Assembly: GCA_947632315.1 (NCBI GenBank)
Contig: CANROV010000030.1
Location: 1-15,368 of the forward strand
From: Candidatus Gastranaerophilales bacterium
GTDB taxonomy: Bacteria; Cyanobacteriota; Vampirovibrionia; Gastranaerophilales; Gastranaerophilaceae
Length of the DNA stretch: 15,368 nt
Direction of reading: 5' to 3'
The position numbers and the translations under genes are program-made. Numbering within the stretch: the first letter of the stretch is position 1; every line of letters begins with the position of its first letter. The notes beneath the pieces were generated by a model. The model saw nothing but the letters and a program-made list of their open reading frames with translations. It was not told where the DNA came from and searched no databases. Shown here in pieces: positions 1 to 7,355 of this stretch.

Positions 1-869
1 GGAGAAAAGTAAATGCTTGTATCACAGTCAGTACTGTTGGAAAATTTACTTTGTCCTAACTGAGTGTTAAATTTTAACCGTTTAAATGTGTATTCACTGA
101 AAATTCCGCCGGTTGTTTTATCATCATTATACATTTCATTAGCAAAATACCCGCCTCCAAAAGATATACTTCCGGTGTTTTTAGGTAAATCAATTGGTCT
201 TGTTGATAAAATTGCTCCGCCTGATGACGCATGATTAAATGAAGAAGAAAATGACCCTGCCGCCATATTTAAGAAATTTCCCTTGTATTTAATTACGGAG
301 CCTGTATTATAAGTTGATTCGTTTGTTCTGATAAAAAGTAATGACGGCCCGAGAGAATCAAATAAAAACGTCTGACCTAAAGAAGCTGATAAGTTAGGCG
401 ATACTGTTGCGTTGATTGCTTGTGAGTTAATAACTCCCGGAATGGGAGCCATATGCCTTGAATCATTTAAAAATGCCTGTGAAAATGATTTGGAGCTGTC
501 CCATATCATATTTTCATTCCTTATACTTTTTTCAATGTTATATTGAGTTTCGTTTATATGTAATTTGAACATTCGTTCACTGTTTACTGTGTTAATTGCG
601 TCATCATCTATATCATCAAGCTGTAATTCTATTGCGTTATTTTCATATCGCTGTGCAACATTATTTATTGCTTCTGCTTCAAAATCAATCTCATCTGCTT
701 TTATTTCTTCTTCTTGAACTTCATTTTCATTCGTTTCCAGGGTTTCTATATATCTGCTTATTTCCATAAAATCAGCAGAATTAACATCTAACTTGTCATT
801 TGTTTTTGCATAACATAAGCTGCATGTCGTTATAAGTGTTATAAGTATCGTTAATAAATTCTTTTTCAT
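1..869 (-). CDS. Exported surface protein of unknown function, 5' part only (runs off left edge)
   Basis: The minus-strand frame from the ATG at 869 stays open for 289 codons to the window edge, so the C-terminus is missing. Residues 1-21 form a classic signal peptide: basic MKKN, a hydrophobic core of Leu/Ile/Thr, and a likely cleavage after CSLCYA. Residues 22-95 are very acidic (runs of Glu and Asp) and probably extended or helical. From about residue 140 the composition changes to Gly/Ser/Asn/Thr with alternating hydrophobic residues and aromatic pairs (for example SISFGGGYF). This is what strands of an outer-membrane barrel or a cell-surface beta domain look like. I recognise no family, so porin-like or adhesin-like are only possibilities. 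The start is supported by the signal peptide; no strong Shine-Dalgarno precedes it. The gene is divergent from the small gene at 1127. Confidence 0.75.
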   Translation of the reverse strand, partial: MKKNLLTILITLITTCSLCYAKTNDKLDVNSADFMEISRYIETLETNENEVQEEEIKADEIDFEAEAINNVAQRYENNAIELQLDDIDDDAINTVNSERMFKLHINETQYNIEKSIRNENMIWDSSKSFSQAFLNDSRHMAPIPGVINSQAINATVSPNLSASLGQTFLFDSLGPSLLFIRTNESTYNTGSVIKYKGNFLNMAAGSFSSSFNHASSGGAILSTRPIDLPKNTGSISFGGGYFANEMYNDDKTTGGIFSEYTFKRLKFNTQLGQSKFSNSTDCDTSIYFS

Positions 870-1116
870 TATATTATTTTGCTGTAAAAGTTATATTTAT
901 TCAATCATACAAACATCTGACATATAAAATATATACATAATGCATAAAATATTAAGAAATGTTAACATAAATTTAAATTCCATAAAATCATTATAATTAT
1001 TGAATTAGACGACAATTTTTTAAAAACGGTAATCAAAAAAAAGTATATATTTATAAAAAGACTAGCAAAAATTTTTTGTAACATGTTTTGATACATAATG
1101 CTAAATAAATGAACAC

Positions 1117-1120
1117 GGAG
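1117..1120 (+). promoter_or_regulatory. Shine-Dalgarno deciding the start of the 1127 gene
   Basis: GGAG lies six bases before the ATG at 1127. The upstream in-frame ATG at 1109 has no such site and would place the GGAG inside the coding region, so 1127 is preferred. Confidence 0.6.
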
Positions 1121-1126
1121 ATAAAA

Positions 1127-1489
1127 ATGACTGAAATTAATAACAATATGCATAATTATGATTTAACTGGATTAGATAAAATAAAAACAAATAAAGAAGC
1201 GGAAAAAACAGAGGTAAAGAAGCCGGATGACTCAGAGAATAAAGAATATGCTGCCGATACAGGTATTCTTGGCAGATCTCAGATAAGAACAAGAAAAGGC
1301 TCTGATGTTTCATTAAGTGTGGATTCTGCTGTAAAAGCGGCAAAAGAAAAACCTGCAATACTTAGTTTGGGTGATAAACTTTTTGATTCTATGTATGAGA
1401 AATATATAAAAGAGGGATTAGAGCCTTCTGAGGCGTATATTAATGCCTGCTATGCTCAGGAAGAATTAATGGCGGCTGCAGGACTGTAA
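1127..1489 (+). CDS. Small hypothetical protein, 120 residues
   Basis: I do not recognise this protein. The N-terminal 40 residues are polar and charged (Asn, Lys, Glu, Asp), probably disordered. A short motif around residues 41-53 (YAADTGILGRSQI) looks like a possible conserved core. It is followed by a basic stretch and a C-terminal helical region (residues about 79-120) ending in Ala/Leu-rich helix. There is no signal peptide, membrane segment or Cys pair, so a cytoplasmic location is likely. The start at 1127 is chosen over 1109 because of the GGAG at 1117-1120. The gene ends 64 bases before pyrF in the same direction, so it may share a transcript with pyrF and ald, but the gap leaves room for a separate promoter. 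Confidence 0.65.
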   Translation: MTEINNNMHNYDLTGLDKIKTNKEAEKTEVKKPDDSENKEYAADTGILGRSQIRTRKGSDVSLSVDSAVKAAKEKPAILSLGDKLFDSMYEKYIKEGLEPSEAYINACYAQEELMAAAGL

Positions 1490-1553
1490 GGTATTGATAA
1501 CTTGGGTTTGTAGTGTTAATATTATTACAAAATCGGAGTAGGGAATAACATTA

Positions 1554-2309
1554 ATGATTGATATAAAACCATTGGGCGCAAAAGACAGAATAATATTAGC
1601 ACTTGATGTCGATACTATTGAAGAAGTAAAGCATTATGTTGATATATTAAAAGATTATGTAGGTTTTTTTAAGGTAGGAATGCAGTTATTTACAGCTTGC
1701 GGATATGAAGCTGTAGATGTAATTAAAGAAAATGGCGGAAAAGTATATTTTGACTGTAAGTTTTTTGATATACCAAATACAGTTGCACAAACAAGTATAA
1801 ACTTGTTAAAACGGGGTATAGATTTTTTTAATATCAGTGCGCCGGGCGGTTCAAAAATGATGATTAACACAATAAATGCCTGCAATAATTATGCAAAAAA
1901 AAATAATATAAATCCGCCTATAATACTTGGTGTTACATTATTATCAAGTTTCGGACAAAAAACTTTGACAAATGAACTCGGCGTTGATATGAATATATCA
2001 ACGTATGTTCTAAAATTAGCACAAATTGCTAAAGAAGCAGGATTAAACGGAGTAGTTGCTCCTGATACTGACGCAAAACGTATAAAGCAGGAATTAGGAA
2101 ATGAATTTATTGTTGTATGTCCTGCAGTCAGACCTACGTGGGCAATAGTAAATGATCAAATAAGAATAGTATCTCCTTCCGATGCAATAAAGGCAAAAGC
2201 TGATTATATGATTATAGGCAGACCGATTACAATGGCGCATGATCCTGTTGCTGCCGCTAAGTTAATAATTGCTGAAATTGATGAGGCACTTAAACAATCT
2301 GAGGTTTAA
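1554..2309 (+). CDS. pyrF: Orotidine 5'-phosphate decarboxylase
   Basis: This enzyme decarboxylates OMP to UMP, the last step of de novo pyrimidine synthesis, in the cytosol. The 251-residue length is normal for the short bacterial type. The (beta/alpha)8 barrel landmarks are visible: LALDVD at 15-20, Lys40 in FFKVG, and the catalytic Asp-x-Lys-x-x-Asp set as D67, K69 and D72 in FDCKFFDIPNT. The phosphate-binding end reads PAVRP at 190-194 and IGRPIT at 221-226. The usual family motif is PGIRP, so Gly-to-Ala and Ile-to-Val changes are present. AGGGA at 1540-1544 sits nine bases before the start. The stop is two bases before the ATG of ald, so the two are almost certainly co-transcribed and probably translationally coupled. 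No link between pyrimidine synthesis and alanine oxidation is obvious beyond operon membership. Confidence 0.96.
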   Translation: MIDIKPLGAKDRIILALDVDTIEEVKHYVDILKDYVGFFKVGMQLFTACGYEAVDVIKENGGKVYFDCKFFDIPNTVAQTSINLLKRGIDFFNISAPGGSKMMINTINACNNYAKKNNINPPIILGVTLLSSFGQKTLTNELGVDMNISTYVLKLAQIAKEAGLNGVVAPDTDAKRIKQELGNEFIVVCPAVRPTWAIVNDQIRIVSPSDAIKAKADYMIIGRPITMAHDPVAAAKLIIAEIDEALKQSEV

Positions 2310-2311
2310 TA

Positions 2312-3472
2312 ATGATTATTGGTATTCCAAAAGAAATTAAAACTAAAGAAGATAGGGTTGCTATTACTCCTGACGGGGTAAGGTTATTAGTTCATCATAA
2401 ACATGAAGTATATATTGAAAAATCAGCCGGAATAAACAGCGGTTTCTCTGATGAAGAATATATAAATGAGGGTGCAAAATTATTAGATACGCCTCAAGAA
2501 ATTTATAATATTTCCGATTTGATGTTAGATTATATTCAGCGGGTCAATGGGCTTCTGCTTAACAGAAATTTAAAAGAACCTCAGCCTCAAGAATATAAAT
2601 TTTTAAAGAAGGAGCAAATATTATTCACATATCTTCACCTCGCAATTGAAAAGGTTCTTACTGAAGAATTGCTTAATAAAAAGGTTACTGCTATAGCATA
2701 CGAAACAATTCAAACAAAAGATAAAAAGCTTCCTTTGTTAACTCCGATGAGTGAAATAGCAGGGAAAATGGCAGTACAGATAGCTGCAAACCTGCTTGAG
2801 AATAGAAATAACGGGGCAGGAATATTATTAGGCGGTGTCGCAGGTGTTCCGAGAGGTAAAGTCCTTATTGTTGGCGCAGGCTCTGTAGGCTTAAATGCTG
2901 CAAAAATTGCTATTGGTATGGGGGCTGATGTTAGTATTGCCGATATAAGTACTGAAAAATTAAGAAAAGCCGAAGATATGTTTGGAATAAATATAAAGAC
3001 ATATATTTCAAACCCTTCAATATTAAAAAAATTAGTGGCTGATACGGATGTTATTATAGGGGCTGTATTAATTCCCGGACATAAAGCACCTTGTATAATT
3101 ACGGAAGAAATGGTTAAATCTATGCATAAAGGTTCCGTAATTGTTGATGTTTCAATTGATCAGGGAGGTATCGTTGAAACTATTGACAGAATTACCACTA
3201 TTGATAATCCGTATTTTGAAAAATACGGGGTACTTCACTACAGTGTTACAAATATTCCCGGCAGTGTAGCAAGAACTTCTACTTTGGCTTTGACAAATGA
3301 AACCGTTAAATATGTTCTTAAAATAGCTGACGAAGGACTTATTAATGCTATTAAAAATGATGATTCACTTGCAAAAGGTGTTAATACTTATAAAGGTAAA
3401 TTAACAAATAAAGGTGTTTCGGAAAGTTTAAATATAGATTATTATGAACTTCCTAATTTGATAGGTTTTTAG
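2312..3472 (+). CDS. ald: Alanine dehydrogenase with a 13-residue active-site insertion
   Basis: NAD-dependent alanine dehydrogenase interconverts L-alanine and pyruvate plus ammonia in the cytosol. Family landmarks are all present: GIPKEIKTKEDRVAITP at 4-20, YLHLA with the catalytic His109, PLLTPMSEIAG at 140-150, the Rossmann motif GAGSVGLNAA near 188-197, and DVSIDQGG with the catalytic Asp near 283. The enzyme is 386 residues, whereas the usual length is about 371. The excess is explained by an extra 13 residues between DLML (69-72) and LKEP (87-90). Most Ald proteins read straight from DLLLKV into KEP. The substrate-binding lysine is kept as K88. The insertion is in frame and the rest of the protein looks intact, so activity is plausible but untested. 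The gene starts two bases after pyrF. Its last 20 bases overlap the 3' end of the radical SAM gene on the opposite strand. Confidence 0.95.
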   Translation: MIIGIPKEIKTKEDRVAITPDGVRLLVHHKHEVYIEKSAGINSGFSDEEYINEGAKLLDTPQEIYNISDLMLDYIQRVNGLLLNRNLKEPQPQEYKFLKKEQILFTYLHLAIEKVLTEELLNKKVTAIAYETIQTKDKKLPLLTPMSEIAGKMAVQIAANLLENRNNGAGILLGGVAGVPRGKVLIVGAGSVGLNAAKIAIGMGADVSIADISTEKLRKAEDMFGINIKTYISNPSILKKLVADTDVIIGAVLIPGHKAPCIITEEMVKSMHKGSVIVDVSIDQGGIVETIDRITTIDNPYFEKYGVLHYSVTNIPGSVARTSTLALTNETVKYVLKIADEGLINAIKNDDSLAKGVNTYKGKLTNKGVSESLNIDYYELPNLIGF

Positions 3473-4541
3473 GTATTAAATCACAGCACATTTGACAGCC
3501 GGTAAATACTTTTGATTGATACAGTTTTTTTCTGAAACATTTAAATTTATCCGTATTTATAACGTCTTTTAACGGCATGTTTTTTAAGCTTCCTATATTA
3601 TATGACAGGCAGGGATATACATTTCCGTCGGGAGTTATATAAATACTTGTCATTGGTATTTTACAAGGTTTATATAGTTCTGTTATTGTTTTATTTTTCT
3701 GCGTAAAAAATTCTTTTATCTTATTATAATCTCCTTGAGCATTAAACCTTGGTGCATATCTTAAAATCGTTTTTGATTTCTTTGACATGCTTTCCAGTTC
3801 TTTATATATTTCAAGGAAATGTTCAAGATTAAAATATAGTTCAACAGGGTATTCCGTTTGGTAAAACTCTTCCGAAAATGTATCCCATAATTTGGAATTT
3901 TGTCTTAAAGGCTGTTTCCTTAAAAATGTTAAAGAAAAAAATTGAGCATTTAATTCCATAGCTTTTTTATATAACTTGGTTAAGTCATCGAGATTATTCT
4001 CCAGTACACAAGTCTTTATATCTAACATAGTGTGCTTGTGTTTAATTCGCATCTCATTAAAACTTTCTATATTTTTGATTACAATATCCCATAGTCCTTT
4101 ATGATTTCTGTTATTGTCATGATTAATTCCATAACCGTCTAAAGAAACAGACAAAAGAAAAAGTTTATTTCGTATTAAAGAATTTAAAATTTCTTCGTTC
4201 AGTGCTAAACCGTTAGATATAAGAGAAACTTTTCTGAATTTTTCTGATGCTTTCTCATATATTTTAATAAAATCTTTTTTTAAAATTACTTCTCCCGCCA
4301 CCATTGAAATGAACGAAAAGGGAGGAATTTGATTAATAATATTAAACCATTCTTCCGTAGTAAGTTCGTTTTTCTTTCTGTCTTCAGTGATATAACAAAA
4401 CGGACATTTTAAATTACAATTATATGTTAATTCCAGCAAATAGCGCATAGGCATTTTTATTCGTCCCGATTTATAATCAAAAGAATAAAACGCATATAAA
4501 TTTCTTACTAAATCAAATAAAAAACTTCCGTTTATTAACAT
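3453..4541 (-). CDS. Radical SAM protein with SPASM-like C-terminus
   Basis: The Cys-x3-Cys-x2-Cys motif (C42, C46, C49 in YNCNLKCPFCY) binds the 4Fe-4S cluster that cleaves S-adenosylmethionine. SVSLDGYG at 131-138 is the typical core strand. The usual GGEP motif is altered to AGEV (82-85), which is unusual because this segment contacts the SAM amino group. The C-terminal Cys set (C293, C311, C349, C352, C353) with PDGNVYPC (304-311) and a following G-S-L segment resembles a SPASM or twitch domain holding an auxiliary cluster. This architecture is found in peptide and protein maturases and in several other enzymes, so the substrate cannot be named. GAGG sits five bases before the ATG. The length of 362 residues is normal. 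It overlaps ald tail-to-tail and is divergent from the 84-residue gene at 4676, with 134 bases between them. Confidence 0.9.
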   Translation of the reverse strand: MLINGSFLFDLVRNLYAFYSFDYKSGRIKMPMRYLLELTYNCNLKCPFCYITEDRKKNELTTEEWFNIINQIPPFSFISMVAGEVILKKDFIKIYEKASEKFRKVSLISNGLALNEEILNSLIRNKLFLLSVSLDGYGINHDNNRNHKGLWDIVIKNIESFNEMRIKHKHTMLDIKTCVLENNLDDLTKLYKKAMELNAQFFSLTFLRKQPLRQNSKLWDTFSEEFYQTEYPVELYFNLEHFLEIYKELESMSKKSKTILRYAPRFNAQGDYNKIKEFFTQKNKTITELYKPCKIPMTSIYITPDGNVYPCLSYNIGSLKNMPLKDVINTDKFKCFRKKLYQSKVFTGCQMCCDLIPKNLSN

Positions 4542-4675
4542 TAATACCTCATATTTTATTATATATGAAAAATATGTTAAGAAAACTTAATCATAAAAAA
4601 AATAATAGGCAATTTAAAAGAATCAATTTTTTTTATAGATATACAGGGGAATAATACATAATATCGGGGGATATA

Positions 4676-4930
4676 ATGGCTATTGGGGCTAGAGATAAAA
4701 TAGACAAAGAATTAGTTAGAAAATATGCAAAATTAAAAATGGATAATCCGGATACAACTAAATTAGTTGATTCTCAAAAAATGTTATCTGCTATGAATGA
4801 TTATGCAATGATGCAGAGAAGTATGATTGATATGAACGCTAAACTTAAAAGTATATGTTCGGATGTTACATCTAAATCAGTTGTATATCTTCGTTTGAAT
4901 TTTAATCCGCCAAGACCGAGAAAAAAATAA
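4676..4930 (+). CDS. Small hypothetical protein, 84 residues
   Basis: I do not recognise this protein. It starts MAIGARDKIDKELV, is mainly helical and Met-rich in the middle (residues 35-55, with MMQR and MIDM), has one Cys (C61), and ends in a basic proline tail (NPPRPRKK). There is no signal peptide or membrane segment. A strong purine ribosome site (GGGGGA, 4666-4671) sits four bases before the ATG, which supports real translation. It stands alone between the divergent radical SAM gene and the maf operon, with about 170 bases on the downstream side. A substrate or partner of the radical SAM enzyme is conceivable from the arrangement only. It lacks the Cys-rich or leader/core look of known radical SAM peptide substrates. 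Confidence 0.65.
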   Translation: MAIGARDKIDKELVRKYAKLKMDNPDTTKLVDSQKMLSAMNDYAMMQRSMIDMNAKLKSICSDVTSKSVVYLRLNFNPPRPRKK

Positions 4931-5092
4931 ATATTTTATATATGTTCTCTTTTTTAAATGATTAACTTATAATTTAAGTTGTATAAAAAGTTTTGCCGTA
5001 AAAATGATACAAATCGAAAATGATTGTACTTGTACGTAATACCGAGTGAAATTTTTTAGACAAAATAAATATTAGTTAATCATTTATTGTAT

Positions 5093-5096
5093 GAGG
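5093..5096 (+). promoter_or_regulatory. Shine-Dalgarno deciding the start of maf
   Basis: GAGG is followed by five bases and then the ATG at 5102. A longer frame beginning with TTG at 5087 would overlap this site and add residues before the conserved N-terminal strand of Maf, so 5102 is chosen. Confidence 0.7.
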
Positions 5097-5101
5097 AATT
5101 A

Positions 5102-5671
5102 ATGAAAAGAATAATACTTGCCTCAACATCTCCCCGAAGAAAGATGTTATTGTCACAAATTGTTACTGATTTCGATATATTAAGTCCAAATTATGATGAA
5201 AATATTATTAATAAAGAATTCAGTTATGATTTAGTGGAAAATGCAGCTCAAAAAAAAGGTGAATCGGTAGAAAAGGACATTAAAGAAAGTGCTGTTATTA
5301 TAAGTGCCGATACTGTTGTAATATCAGATAACATTGTTCTTGGTAAACCGAAAGATTTTGATGACGCTTTAAACATGTTGACTTCTTTAAACGGTAAAAC
5401 TCATAAAGTTGTAACAAGTGTTTATGTTTCAGATACTGACACCAATAAAAAAATCATTAAATCTGAAACAAGTGAAGTAACATTTAATAATATGCCTCAA
5501 GAAGATATTGTAAATTATATAAAAAAATATAGTCCTTATGATAAAGCAGGTTCATACGGAATACAAGAACTTCCGGAAAACTTTGTAAAAGAAATCAAAG
5601 GTGATATTTTTAATATAATAGGACTGCCCGTTAATACTTTACAAAAAATGCTGGAAGAAATACAAAGGTAA
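5102..5671 (+). CDS. maf: Maf-family nucleoside triphosphate pyrophosphatase
   Basis: Maf proteins hydrolyse non-canonical or specific pyrimidine NTPs (dTTP/UTP and modified forms) to monophosphates and pyrophosphate in the cytosol. They have been linked to septum inhibition and nucleotide-pool cleaning. Signatures are complete: ASTSPRR at 7-13 right after the first strand, YDENI at 31-35, the catalytic Asp in SADTVV (68-73), GKPKD at 81-85, KAGSYGIQ at 148-155, and the late IIGLPVN segment near 172-178. The 189-residue length is typical. The start at 5102 follows from GAGG at 5093 and from the position of the first conserved strand. It is the first gene of an apparent maf-apt-flhB-sigma operon, 44 bases before apt. 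The exact substrate preference within the family cannot be settled by eye. Confidence 0.94.
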   Translation: MKRIILASTSPRRKMLLSQIVTDFDILSPNYDENIINKEFSYDLVENAAQKKGESVEKDIKESAVIISADTVVISDNIVLGKPKDFDDALNMLTSLNGKTHKVVTSVYVSDTDTNKKIIKSETSEVTFNNMPQEDIVNYIKKYSPYDKAGSYGIQELPENFVKEIKGDIFNIIGLPVNTLQKMLEEIQR

Positions 5672-5703
5672 AAATTTATTGTAAAATGTTAAATGGAGTT
5701 AAG

Positions 5704-5709
5704 AAGGAG
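5704..5709 (+). promoter_or_regulatory. Shine-Dalgarno deciding the start of apt
   Basis: AAGGAG lies six bases before the ATG at 5716. A longer in-frame ATG at 5686 has no ribosome site and would place this site inside the coding region, so 5716 is preferred. Confidence 0.75.
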
Positions 5710-5715
5710 AACATA

Positions 5716-6243
5716 ATGAACGGCATGCAGCTTGTAAAAGAAAAAATAAGAAGTATAAATGATTTTCCTATAAAAGGGGTTGTTTTTAGAGATATAACTA
5801 CTGCAATAAAAGATAAAGAAGCGTTAAAAGAAATGATAGACTTTCTAACTGAAAAGTTTAAAAATAAAGGAATAGATTATGTTGCGGTAGTCGAATCAAG
5901 AGGTTTTATATTTGGTTCTGCACTTGCGTATAATATAGGGGCCGGCTGTATACTAATAAGGAAACCGGGGAAACTGCCCGCAGAAACAATAAGCGAAGAA
6001 TATGCACTTGAATACGGAACTGATAAACTTGAAATTCATAAAGATGCAATTGAAGCAGGTAAAAAAGTTATAATCATAGATGATTTACTTGCGACAGGCG
6101 GAACGGTAAATGCTGCTTGCAGATTATTACAAAAAGCAGGTGCCGATGTAAAAGCTGCGGCATTTATCATAGAACTTACCGATTTGAACGGAAGAAAAAA
6201 TCTTCCTTCAGATATTGATGTTATATCAATGATTTCGTATTAA
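5716..6243 (+). CDS. apt: Adenine phosphoribosyltransferase
   Basis: This enzyme salvages adenine by condensing it with PRPP to give AMP and pyrophosphate. From the start at 5716 the protein has 175 residues, the normal size. Visible landmarks are FPIKGVVFRDIT (17-28, the hood region), ESRGFIFG (60-67), RKPGKLP (82-88), the mobile catalytic loop with EEYALEYG (94-101), the PRPP-binding P-loop VIIIDDLLATGGT (118-130), and IELTDLNGR (152-160). All are characteristic of bacterial Apt, with no missing residue seen. It lies 44 bases after maf and 15 bases before flhB on the same strand. Placement of a purine salvage gene directly before a flagellar export gene looks like operon packing, not pathway logic. 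Confidence 0.96.
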   Translation: MNGMQLVKEKIRSINDFPIKGVVFRDITTAIKDKEALKEMIDFLTEKFKNKGIDYVAVVESRGFIFGSALAYNIGAGCILIRKPGKLPAETISEEYALEYGTDKLEIHKDAIEAGKKVIIIDDLLATGGTVNAACRLLQKAGADVKAAAFIIELTDLNGRKNLPSDIDVISMISY

Positions 6244-6258
6244 TCACGGAAATAATAA

Positions 6259-7332
6259 ATGGGTGACGAAAATAAACAATTTGAGGCAAGCCATCAAAAA
6301 CTTCAAAAAGCCAGAAAAGAAGGACAAGTAGTTAAATCAAAGGATTTTTCTACCGCACTTGCCCTGTTGGTAATGTTTTTTGTAATATTAAAACTTTCAC
6401 CTTTTATATGGAATCAAATATCACAATTGTTTGTATATTTATATGATAAGATACCTGATAAACATTTGGATGAAATAGGATATACTCATCTTTTTGTGGC
6501 AATAGCAATTCCGTCGGTATTAATAATAGGGCCGATATTAATTGTATCTGCATTTGTAGCTATATTGGGAGATTTTATTCAAGTTGGCCCTTTAGTAACA
6601 ACAAAACCATTAGAGCCAAAACTGGATAAATTAAATCCATCAAAATATTTTAAAAATATAATGTCGCCAAAAACTCTTTTTGAATTGGTAAAAAATATTG
6701 TAAAAGTAGTGCTGTTGGGCGTAGTGGGGTGGATGGTGTATAATACGCATTTACCTGCAATTATTGGTTTAGCTAATATAGATAACAGCTTTGCCGTACT
6801 GAATGAATTTGGCTCATTAATAATAGAGTTTGTAATGAAGGCGGGTTTGGCATTTTTGATTATTGCTGCAGCAGATTACGGTATGGTTCGCTGGAAATTC
6901 CTACAGGATCAAAAAATGTCATTCAAAGAAGTAAAGGATGAATATAAGAACTCGGAAGGTGATCCTAATGTAAAAGCTGCATTACGACAAAGAAGACAGC
7001 AAATGTTACAGCAAAGAATGATGGATTCTGTTCCTGATTGTGATTTTATAGTTACAAATCCTACTCATATTGCGTGCGGAATTAAATATGATGCAAAGGA
7101 AATGGAATCGCCTAAACTTCTGGCTAAAGGTACGGAATTATTTGCTAAAAAGATTATTGAAATAGCAAAAGCACATTCTGTTCCGGTAATTGAAAATCCT
7201 CCTGTTGCAAGAGCTATCTTTAGAATGGTGGAAGTAAATTCGTATATTCCTCCCGAATTATATAAAGCAGTAGCTGAAATTTTGATTTTTGTTTATAATT
7301 TGCGAAATACACAAAAAGGTAGTAAAATATAA
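6259..7332 (+). CDS. flhB: Flagellar export gate protein FlhB (FlhB/SctU family)
   Basis: FlhB sits in the inner membrane at the base of the flagellar type III export apparatus and switches substrate class from rod/hook to filament. The N-terminal segment matches the family (KLQKARKEGQVVKSKD, 14-29). Four hydrophobic segments are seen near 32-50, 78-104, 147-165 and 185-208. The linker GDPNVKAALRQRR (234-246) leads to the cytoplasmic domain with the autocleavage motif NPTH at 267-270, where cleavage occurs after Asn267. The downstream KYDAKEM and PVIENPPVARAIF segments are also typical. The length of 357 residues is normal. Assignment to flagella instead of a virulence injectisome is supported by the sigma-28-like gene 23 bases downstream. 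No flhA or other fla gene is in the window. The ribosome site is weak (GGAA eight bases before the ATG). Confidence 0.93.
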   Translation: MGDENKQFEASHQKLQKARKEGQVVKSKDFSTALALLVMFFVILKLSPFIWNQISQLFVYLYDKIPDKHLDEIGYTHLFVAIAIPSVLIIGPILIVSAFVAILGDFIQVGPLVTTKPLEPKLDKLNPSKYFKNIMSPKTLFELVKNIVKVVLLGVVGWMVYNTHLPAIIGLANIDNSFAVLNEFGSLIIEFVMKAGLAFLIIAAADYGMVRWKFLQDQKMSFKEVKDEYKNSEGDPNVKAALRQRRQQMLQQRMMDSVPDCDFIVTNPTHIACGIKYDAKEMESPKLLAKGTELFAKKIIEIAKAHSVPVIENPPVARAIFRMVEVNSYIPPELYKAVAEILIFVYNLRNTQKGSKI

Positions 7333-7355
7333 TAAGAGACAAATAGATTTAAGAA

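Noticed and set aside
870..1108. A small gene or RNA in the AT-rich gap, including a 63-codon minus-strand frame near 962-1153
   Set aside because: The frame is low-complexity Ile/Phe/Leu/Asn with no ribosome site and overlaps the start of the 1127 gene; no RNA fold or clear promoter was found.
4964..4980. AACTTA/TAAGTT inverted repeat between the 84-residue gene and maf as a terminator or operator
   Set aside because: The six-base all-weak stem is not followed by a T-run and is expected by chance in sequence of this composition.
5026..5035. GTACTTGTAC symmetric element upstream of maf as an operator
   Set aside because: It is short, occurs once, and lies beside no clear promoter.
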